A DNA stretch of 5,892 nucleotides from an uncultured Clostridiaceae bacterium (GTDB lineage: Bacteria; Bacillota; Clostridia; Lachnospirales; Lachnospiraceae), in the NCBI GenBank assembly GCA_947175805.1, contig CAMWOF010000162.1, forward strand, positions 1 to 5,892, given 5' to 3'. A program made the position numbers and the translations under genes. This document shows, piece after piece, positions 1 to 4,915 of this stretch. The notes under the pieces were generated by a model. The model had not been told where the DNA came from. It ran no database searches and saw only the letters and a program-made list of their open reading frames with translations. The first letter of the stretch is position 1; every line of letters starts with the position of its first letter.

Positions 1-24
1 TTATAATAGTCAGAAGAATTAGCA

Positions 25-53
25 TTGTAAATTTTATATGCATATGGTATAGT
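25..53 (+). promoter_or_regulatory. Predicted sigma-A promoter with extended -10
   Basis: A -35-like TTGTAA (25-30) and a -10-like TATAGT (48-53) are separated by exactly 17 bases. A TG dinucleotide at 45-46 sits one base before the -10 and makes it an extended -10 element. Transcription would start near base 60, giving an untranslated leader of about 33 bases before the small cysteine protein. The -35 matches consensus at four of six positions and the -10 at five of six. It is the best vegetative promoter I can see ahead of the four-gene run. The assignment is by eye only. Confidence 0.6.
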
Positions 54-77
54 TTTTTAAATGATTACTTAATTGCG

Positions 78-84
78 AAAGGAG
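78..84 (+). promoter_or_regulatory. Strong ribosome binding site of the small cysteine protein
   Basis: AAAGGAG lies 8 bases before the ATG at 93. It is close to the ideal Gram-positive Shine-Dalgarno sequence and spacing. This supports the 68-codon ORF as a translated gene rather than a chance reading frame. Confidence 0.7.
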
Positions 85-92
85 TTTTTATT

Positions 93-299
93 ATGGATGA
101 ATCAGCAATGATTGACGATTTAATTGCACAGTTGGATGCAGATATGAGTAAGGGTGCAGGGCATATTAATGTAGATGTAGATGAAAAGGTGCAGGGAAAG
201 GAAGTAGAATCCATGGGATGCATAGACTGTTCTAAAAACAGCTTTGCCTGTGCTGTCCCTACGCTGGATGACGGTTCGGATGATTTACCGATAGAATAG
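93..299 (+). CDS. Small acidic three-cysteine protein of unknown function
   Basis: This 68-residue protein belongs to no family I can name with certainty. Residues 1-20 look like an amphipathic acidic helix (MDESAMIDDLIAQLDADM). A Gly-rich turn and a short V/D stretch follow (GAGHINVDVDE, 21-31). The C-terminal half carries Cys43, Cys46 and Cys53 in a CxxC-x6-C arrangement, followed by VPTL and a very acidic tail. There is no signal peptide or membrane segment, so it should start out cytoplasmic. The ATG is chosen for its strong Shine-Dalgarno site. It is the first gene after the predicted promoter, and only 20 bases separate its stop from the moxR-like start, so co-transcription is likely. 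Possible roles are a small metal or Fe-S binding partner, a redox-sensing regulator, or a leader-plus-core peptide substrate. No peptide-modifying enzyme is visible here, which weakens the last idea. Real gene: fairly sure. Function: unknown. Confidence 0.75.
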   Translation: MDESAMIDDLIAQLDADMSKGAGHINVDVDEKVQGKEVESMGCIDCSKNSFACAVPTLDDGSDDLPIE

Positions 300-319
300 G
301 GAAGGTTTTCGGAGGATGT

Positions 320-1246
320 ATGAAGGGGAAATTGGAAATTGCAATAAAAGAGATTGCGCAGGTTGTCAAGGGTAAGGATGAGATTATTGAAAAGGTAATT
401 GCGGCGATTCTTGCAGGTGGGCATGTGCTGTTGGAGGATATTCCGGGTGTGGGGAAAACCACGTTAGCTATGTCTATTGCGAAGACCCTTTCAATGGATT
501 ATAACCGTGTGCAGTTTACACCGGATGTTTTGCCCAGTGATATTATGGGTTTTTCTATGTATAATGCAAAGACGGGAGAGTTTGAGTATCGAGAGGGATC
601 AGCTTTTTGTAATTTGTTTTTGGCAGACGAGATTAACCGTACTTCTCCGAAGACACAATCTGCCCTCTTGGAGATTATGGAGGAGAAGCATGTTACGGTA
701 GATGCGGTGACCAGAGAGCTTCCAGAGCCCTTTGCGGTGATTGCCACGGAGAATCCTTTAGGTTCCTCTGGTACGCAGATGCTGCCGGAATCCCAATTGG
801 ATCGTTTTATGGTATGCTTGTCCATGGGTTATCCGTCCCATGAATCTGCTATCGAAATATTAAAAGGGCAGGAGTTTAAGCCAATTAGCCATGTAAAGGC
901 AGTGCTGACAAGGGAAGACTTGCTGGGATTGCAGGAAAAGGCAAATAGCCTGGAGGTACATGAGTCTATTTTTGACTATATTGTGTCTCTGACAGAGGCC
1001 ACAAGGGAGAGCGAATATTTCTCATTGGGAGCCAGCCCAAGAGGTTCTATTGCCCTGCTTCGGATGTCGCGGGCGGTGGCAGTGCTCAGGGGCAGGGAAT
1101 ATGTGACACCAGAGGATATCGGATTCATATATACGGACGTCCTGGCGCATAGGGTGAGGCTGGGAACCAAGGCAAAGGCAAATGGACTGGATACGAAGGC
1201 TGCACTTACGGAAGTGAGAAAAAGCGTGAAGCTTCCAAGGACATAA
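320..1246 (+). CDS. MoxR-family AAA+ ATPase
   Basis: A 308-residue cytoplasmic AAA+ ATPase of the MoxR family, at the usual length. Visible motifs: Walker A IPGVGKTT (41-48, Lys46), Walker B LFLADEINR (99-107, Asp103-Glu104), sensor 1 ATENP (142-146), the LPESQLDRF segment with the conserved Asp-Arg (155-163), and sensor 2 GASPRGS (237-243, Arg241) in the C-terminal lid. All ATP-binding and hydrolysis residues look intact. MoxR proteins are thought to act as chaperone-like motors that remodel or activate partner proteins, often with a VWA or DUF58 protein encoded beside them, as here. The start ATG follows GGAGG (311-315) with a rather short 4-base spacer. An overlapping ATG at 316 is out of frame and soon stops. 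The gene is probably expressed from the promoter at 25-53 together with the small cysteine protein. The substrate is not deducible from the sequence. Confidence 0.95.
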   Translation: MKGKLEIAIKEIAQVVKGKDEIIEKVIAAILAGGHVLLEDIPGVGKTTLAMSIAKTLSMDYNRVQFTPDVLPSDIMGFSMYNAKTGEFEYREGSAFCNLFLADEINRTSPKTQSALLEIMEEKHVTVDAVTRELPEPFAVIATENPLGSSGTQMLPESQLDRFMVCLSMGYPSHESAIEILKGQEFKPISHVKAVLTREDLLGLQEKANSLEVHESIFDYIVSLTEATRESEYFSLGASPRGSIALLRMSRAVAVLRGREYVTPEDIGFIYTDVLAHRVRLGTKAKANGLDTKAALTEVRKSVKLPRT

Positions 1247-1421
1247 GTGCATGAAAGCTGAGAGTAGTATATACATAAATGCATCGGGGCAGAAAAATCT
1301 TTAAATCAAAAGCTGTTTGAGAATAAATGTATAAACAGCAGTTTCGTGCATTGATAGATGATTATAAACGGTTGATGGTTTATAGAGCAGGAGCTCCTTG
1401 CAAGGGAAGGAAGAAAACAGT
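1247..1421 (+). other. 175-base gap between the moxR-like and DUF58 genes
   Basis: This gap is long for an otherwise tightly packed run. It holds a 17-codon ORF (1251-1304) with AAGGA 9 bases before its ATG, an inverted repeat (1312-1339) and a 32-codon ORF (1327-1425) that ends in an ATGA overlap with the DUF58 start. TATA-like strings occur (for example 1363-1368 and 1381-1386), but none has a convincing -35 at proper spacing. I see no T-tract terminator. Whether transcription reads straight through cannot be settled by eye, but it is the simplest reading. Confidence 0.5.
1312..1339. repeat. 7-bp perfect inverted repeat
   Basis: GCTGTTT (1312-1318) and AAACAGC (1333-1339) are exact reverse complements with 14 bases between them. 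In RNA a G-U pair (1319 with 1332) would extend the stem to 8 bp with a 12-base loop. No run of T follows, so it is not a typical intrinsic terminator. The loop contains the ATG of the 32-codon ORF. It could be a regulatory hairpin, an operator half-site pair, or chance. Confidence 0.4.
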
Positions 1422-1425
1422 ATGA
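1327..1425 (+). CDS. Possible 32-residue upstream ORF coupled to the DUF58 gene
   Basis: This short ORF encodes MYKQQFRALIDDYKRL followed by a basic tail (CKGRKKTV). Its TGA (1423-1425) overlaps the ATG of the DUF58 gene (1422-1424) as ATGA, the classic layout for translational coupling by re-initiation. Against it, the ribosome binding site is weak (only GAG at 1319-1321), an in-frame TAA lies directly before the ATG, and the peptide matches nothing I know. It may be a regulatory leader ORF or a chance frame. Confidence 0.25.
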   Translation: MYKQQFRALIDDYKRLMVYRAGAPCKGRKKTV

Positions 1426-2483
1426 GACAGGTGTGGAACATCATAAAATATATGATTATATTTTGTGCGAATCTGCTCATGCTGTTTTTTTTACACGGGT
1501 ATTTCAATTTGATTATCATGATTATTATGATAATTATGCCGATAGCCTCGATTTTGACTGCCAGGCTGATGCTGTCACGGCTCCACGTTTCTTTTGCAGG
1601 AGCTAAGGAAAATATACATATTGAGGACCCTTTTGTTCTCAAGGTGGTTTTGGATAATCCGGCGTGGATTCCGATGCTGAACGTCAATTTAAAGCTGCAT
1701 GTAAAAAATGCTTTTTTCAGGCTGGAGGGTGAACATGTGTTGAATATTCCGGCATATGCCGGACAGCGAAATGAAATCAGCTATCCTCTTTCCAGTGAGT
1801 ATTTAGGAGTATTGTCTATAGAGGCAGAGCAGATGCAGGTATTAGATTGGCTGGGGTTTGTCTGTTGGAAAAGAGATATTTCAGAAAAAAAGGAAATCGT
1901 ACTGCTGCCCTTTGGCTCGCTGGAGGTGGAGCCGGATATGGCGGCAGTAAACAATGGCATGACGGAGTTGGAGGAAAGCAGGAAAAAGGGACATGATTTT
2001 TCTGATGTGCAGGATGTGCGGGAATACAGACCCGGAGATAAACTGCAGAACATTCACTGGAAGCTGTCAGCGAAGAAGGATGCGCTGATGGTAAAGGAGA
2101 GGGTGAGTTTGTCCTCCAGCCAGCTTATTGTGCTGGTGGAGCTGTTTCAAAACGAGACAATGATATTGAATAGGATTTTGATTGCTGCTTATGGCATGGC
2201 ACATTTTTTGCTTCAAAACCAGATTCCCTTTACGCTGCAATGGTGGAGTACCCGTGAGGAAGATATGAAGCGCATGCCTGTTGATAACCAGCAGGATTTG
2301 GACGCATGGATAGAAAGTATTTATTATGAGGCATATTATGAGACGGCGGAGTTGGGCTGTATGATGATGAGGCGTCTGGTGCAGGAGGATACCAGGTTTA
2401 TGGTAATTGGCAGCAGCGGCATGACTGGTGGCGATGTGCTGTTGCAGTATGGCGGAGATGTAGAAGGATATATATGCAATTAG
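1422..2483 (+). CDS. DUF58 family membrane-anchored protein
   Basis: A 353-residue DUF58 protein, the usual partner of MoxR ATPases. Two N-terminal membrane helices (about 9-26 and 28-47) form a hairpin. A beta-rich region (about 55-145) follows. The family signature runs from about 200 to 226: REYRPGD, then IHWKLSA and LMVKE. DUF58 proteins contain a VWA-like fold in the cytoplasm after the signature. Here the strand where a MIDAS DxSxS motif could sit reads LVELFQNE (238-245), so a canonical metal site is not present. I prefer the ATG at 1422, which has AAGGA at 1407-1411 with a 10-base spacer. A TTG at 1398 with AGGAG at 1389-1393 would add 8 polar residues and cannot be excluded. The 3' end overlaps the transglutaminase-like gene by 10 bases, so the two are very likely translated in a coupled way. 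The family is clear; the role (scaffold or partner to the ATPase) is inferred from context. Confidence 0.92.
   Translation: MRQVWNIIKYMIIFCANLLMLFFLHGYFNLIIMIIMIIMPIASILTARLMLSRLHVSFAGAKENIHIEDPFVLKVVLDNPAWIPMLNVNLKLHVKNAFFRLEGEHVLNIPAYAGQRNEISYPLSSEYLGVLSIEAEQMQVLDWLGFVCWKRDISEKKEIVLLPFGSLEVEPDMAAVNNGMTELEESRKKGHDFSDVQDVREYRPGDKLQNIHWKLSAKKDALMVKERVSLSSSQLIVLVELFQNETMILNRILIAAYGMAHFLLQNQIPFTLQWWSTREEDMKRMPVDNQQDLDAWIESIYYEAYYETAELGCMMMRRLVQEDTRFMVIGSSGMTGGDVLLQYGGDVEGYICN
1512..1538 (+). repeat. Three near-identical 9-base units encoding (Ile-Ile-Met)x3
   Basis: ATTATCATG, ATTATTATG and ATAATTATG lie in tandem and encode residues 31-39 (IIMIIMIIM) inside the second membrane helix of the DUF58 protein. 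The units differ only at codon third positions. Gain or loss of a unit would keep the reading frame and change helix length by three residues. Confidence 0.6.
2462..2468 (+). promoter_or_regulatory. Ribosome binding site inside the DUF58 gene
   Basis: AGAAGGA lies within the last codons of the DUF58 gene, 5 bases before the ATG at 2474. It fixes the start of the transglutaminase-like gene and supports coupled translation across the 10-base overlap. Confidence 0.7.
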
Positions 2484-4810
2484 GATTATTTAAAAAGAAG
2501 AAAAAAAAGAAACAGGTGATAACTCTTTGCCAGGGGGTGACGCTGGTTGAGCAGGTATCTATGGGCGATGTGACGCCGGGACAGGATGCAATTGTAAAGG
2601 GTCTGATTGAGGTCTGCATTGTATTTGGTTCCATGGGCGGTTTTTTGTCGTGCTTTGATATCAGTTATTATGTTCCGGTTGTAGCCATAGCATATATATT
2701 GATTGCAGCATATTTTAGTTACCTGTTTAAATCGGGGAAAACATGGGTCAGAGATACCGGTTATGTGATTTTTTTCCTGATTTATGCCGCAGGCATTACG
2801 GTGTTTAGCAAGCATATAAACAGTGGTTTTTATGCTGTTCTCAACATTATTTATGATTCTGCATCCACGTATTTTGACATGCCGGCGGTCAGGGAATTCA
2901 ATGAGTATTTTACAAATAGGGATTTGACAGTGACTGTGATGGCAGTCTTTGTGGGGTGTGTGGAGATTATTATACTGAATATCTATCTGTCTACCTATAT
3001 GAGCATCTTAGCAGCAGTCATGATATCTGTGCCGTTGTATACAGTACCGCTGTTCTTTAACCAGGAGCCGGATTCTTTTTATATGATCCTCTTATTCGCC
3101 GGTTTGTTGAGTGTTATGATTTTGAAGGCAAATGGTCATTACACGCGTAACAAGGAGAGTACCCAGTTTTCCTACGTTGCAAAAAAGCGGCGGCGGAGCT
3201 TTTGCTATAGCCAGTCGGGCAAGGTGATAGCCGAGACGATTTTAAGTTCCGTTGTGATATGTGTTTTGGTGATTTGCGTCTGCAATATCACGTATCCAAA
3301 GGAGGAGTTCTATTACCGTTATAAGGCAAGCTCTGTGAAGGCAAAGATAGAGGATCCGGTGGAAAATGTTTTGTTGACGGGATTTTCGAGCCTGTTTAAT
3401 TTCTATGGCAGTACCAGCGGAATGAGTGGGGGGAGGCTTGGCGGTGTATCTTCTGTGCGCTCGGATTATCAGCCTGATCTGGTGGTTACCTTCACTCCTT
3501 ACAGCTATGAGACGGTATATTTAAAGTGTTTCACAGGAGAATATTATGATGTGAACCATTGGAGCAAGGACACCGATGATATTTTTGCACAGCCTGTGGA
3601 CGGGGATACAAAAGGTATCATGCAGGTAAAAAATGTCGGGGCTGACAATAAGTACCTGTATATGCCTTATTATTCTTCTTGTGACGAAGAGCTGTTATCA
3701 AGATACCAATATAACAGGGGTATTGAGTTTAATATGCAGCAAGAGTATACATTTTATCCGTACAATGAAAAGGGTGTCCGGCAGCAGCAGGTGAAGGACA
3801 GTTATTTAGATGTGCCGGAAGCAAATGTGTCCGTAATAGAACGGTTTTGCACGGAAGCAGGCTTTCATGGCAGTGACGAGGAGATGATCGCCCAGGTGAG
3901 CCAGTATTTTCAGGACAATATCACCTATACGTTAAGACCGGGCTCCATGCCCAGAAACGGAGATTTTGTCAATCATTTTCTGGAGAAGAGCCGGAAAGGG
4001 TATTGCGCACATTTTGCCAGCGCCGCTGTTTTGATTTTCCGGTATTTTGGGATTCCTGCCAGATACATAGAGGGTTATGCGGTTCCCTATACACTGGTGA
4101 TGGACGCAGATTTACGGGAAGATTTGTCCTATGACGACTATTTTACCGGGGAGTCTGCTCTCGGCAGAACAGCAGTGGTGGATGTGGAGGTGACGGATGC
4201 GAATGCCCATGCATGGGTGGAGGTGTTTTTGGACGGAAAATGGCAGGTAGCAGAGGTAACACCGGCATCCGATGACGAGGAGGAAGAAGACGATTTCTGG
4301 TCGATTTTCGGAAACCTGCTGAGCGGTAATGACGCTGAGGATACCGTAGAGGGAGAAAGCACGGGAACAGCATTCTCTCTGGATAAGGTACGATGGATTT
4401 GGATTGTGATTCTGTACGGGATTTTGCTGGTACTCGCGCTTGTCCTTGGAAGATTTCTATGGAAAAAGGGCAGACGGATAGGGAGCTATCACAAACGGGA
4501 TATGGCAGGCAATGTGATTGCATATTATCATTATATGTGTGAGTGTATGCGGGCTGTGGACAAGGAATTTTATCAGGCAGACAGCCATTACGCCCAGTTA
4601 TGTAAAATGCTTGCGGGGACAAAGTCAGAGGAGCGAATGACGGAGGCGGATATCAGGGAGCTTGCCCGCACCATGGAAAGTATCAGCTACAGCAATAAAG
4701 CAGCAGGAGAGGGGACGGAGGCGCTTCTTTCCAGGCTGAAGACGCTATTTCGGGAGAGGAAGCAGGCATGCACCCTTGCGGACAGAGTATATCTTTTCCT
4801 GCATATTTAG
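2474..4810 (+). CDS. Polytopic membrane protein with extracytoplasmic transglutaminase-like domain
   Basis: A 778-residue protein of the TgpA-like architecture. A Lys-rich cytoplasmic N-terminus (seven Lys, 7-13) precedes about seven membrane helices (roughly 40-60, 64-85, 96-113, 151-171, 174-195, 201-218, 252-270). Next comes a large outside region (about 272-638). It has the GGRLGG and VYLKCFTGEYYDVNHW segments typical of the region before the catalytic core, then the transglutaminase/protease core: Cys511 in KGYCAHFAS, His579 in NAHAWVEV and Glu594 in WQVAEVTP. Glu stands where most family members have Asp. An acidic linker (DDEEEEDD, 600-607) precedes a last helix (about 640-663) and a cytoplasmic tail of about 115 residues, placed like the DUF4129 region of relatives. 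Such domains may cross-link or cleave peptides at the envelope; the substrate is unknown. It is the third member of the MoxR-DUF58-transglutaminase triad and overlaps the DUF58 gene by 10 bases. An A8 run near the start could be prone to slippage. Confidence 0.93.
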   Translation: MQLGLFKKKKKKKQVITLCQGVTLVEQVSMGDVTPGQDAIVKGLIEVCIVFGSMGGFLSCFDISYYVPVVAIAYILIAAYFSYLFKSGKTWVRDTGYVIFFLIYAAGITVFSKHINSGFYAVLNIIYDSASTYFDMPAVREFNEYFTNRDLTVTVMAVFVGCVEIIILNIYLSTYMSILAAVMISVPLYTVPLFFNQEPDSFYMILLFAGLLSVMILKANGHYTRNKESTQFSYVAKKRRRSFCYSQSGKVIAETILSSVVICVLVICVCNITYPKEEFYYRYKASSVKAKIEDPVENVLLTGFSSLFNFYGSTSGMSGGRLGGVSSVRSDYQPDLVVTFTPYSYETVYLKCFTGEYYDVNHWSKDTDDIFAQPVDGDTKGIMQVKNVGADNKYLYMPYYSSCDEELLSRYQYNRGIEFNMQQEYTFYPYNEKGVRQQQVKDSYLDVPEANVSVIERFCTEAGFHGSDEEMIAQVSQYFQDNITYTLRPGSMPRNGDFVNHFLEKSRKGYCAHFASAAVLIFRYFGIPARYIEGYAVPYTLVMDADLREDLSYDDYFTGESALGRTAVVDVEVTDANAHAWVEVFLDGKWQVAEVTPASDDEEEEDDFWSIFGNLLSGNDAEDTVEGESTGTAFSLDKVRWIWIVILYGILLVLALVLGRFLWKKGRRIGSYHKRDMAGNVIAYYHYMCECMRAVDKEFYQADSHYAQLCKMLAGTKSEERMTEADIRELARTMESISYSNKAAGEGTEALLSRLKTLFRERKQACTLADRVYLFLHI
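2501..2508 (+). repeat. A8 homopolymer in the fifth-codon region of the transglutaminase-like gene
   Basis: Eight A residues sit within the Lys codons 7-13, close to the start codon. The in-phase heptamer A AAA AAG (2503-2509) has the form of a known bacterial -1 slippery site. A -1 shift would reach TGA at 2548-2550, so slippage or a one-base length change would truncate the protein. Confidence 0.8.
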
Positions 4811-4849
4811 CCGTGCAGGTATCATTGGAGCAAAATACAAAGCCATGAT

Positions 4850-4863
4850 TGCGTTATAATGCA
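4850..4863. promoter_or_regulatory. Near-palindrome containing a consensus TATAAT
   Basis: TGCGTTATAATGCA is a 14-base near-palindrome with a single G/T mismatch pair. It contains a perfect -10 hexamer (4855-4860), about 55 bases before the start of the lipoprotein gene. I find no good -35 at 16-18 bases upstream: TTGGAG at 4825-4830 is 24 bases away. It could be an operator overlapping a regulated promoter for the GH3 gene, or chance. The rest of the 4811-4915 gap shows no clear terminator. Confidence 0.35.
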
Positions 4864-4915
4864 GCAGGGATAATATGATAAGATTTTACAGCCAGTTATG
4901 GAGGATGTTTTTTTG

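Noticed and set aside
2..7. TATAAT at the left edge as a second -10 element
   Set aside because: Its -35 region would be outside the window, and the promoter at 25-53 is better placed and complete.
93..299. SCIFF-type (six-cysteine) radical SAM peptide precursor
   Set aside because: It has only three cysteines, different spacing, and no radical SAM maturase gene in the window.
1251..1304. 17-codon ORF with an AAGGA site after the moxR-like gene
   Set aside because: Too short to judge by eye; the AAGGA lies in the last codons of the upstream gene and may be chance. Mentioned in the gap entry only.
1312..1339. Intrinsic terminator after the moxR-like gene
   Set aside because: The stem is only 7-8 bp with a 12-base loop and is not followed by a T-tract.
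1301..1687. Minus-strand open frame (128 codons) across the gap and the start of the DUF58 gene
   Set aside because: Its Ile-rich stretches are the reverse reading of the IIM repeat and neighbouring membrane helix codons; no family resemblance.
2503..2550. Programmed -1 frameshift giving an alternative functional product
   Set aside because: The heptamer is in phase, but the -1 frame stops at 2550 after a short non-descript extension, and I see no clear stimulatory stem-loop.
4143..4622. Long minus-strand open frame (159 codons) opposite the transglutaminase-like gene
   Set aside because: It lies fully antisense to a well-supported gene, has a Pro/Ser/His-rich low-complexity product with no domain, and shows no convincing ribosome binding site.
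4898..4915. Earlier in-frame ATG for the GH3 lipoprotein
   Set aside because: No Shine-Dalgarno lies before it, and it would overlap the GGAGG that serves the ATG at 4916; the extra residues would also add acidic residues ahead of the signal peptide.
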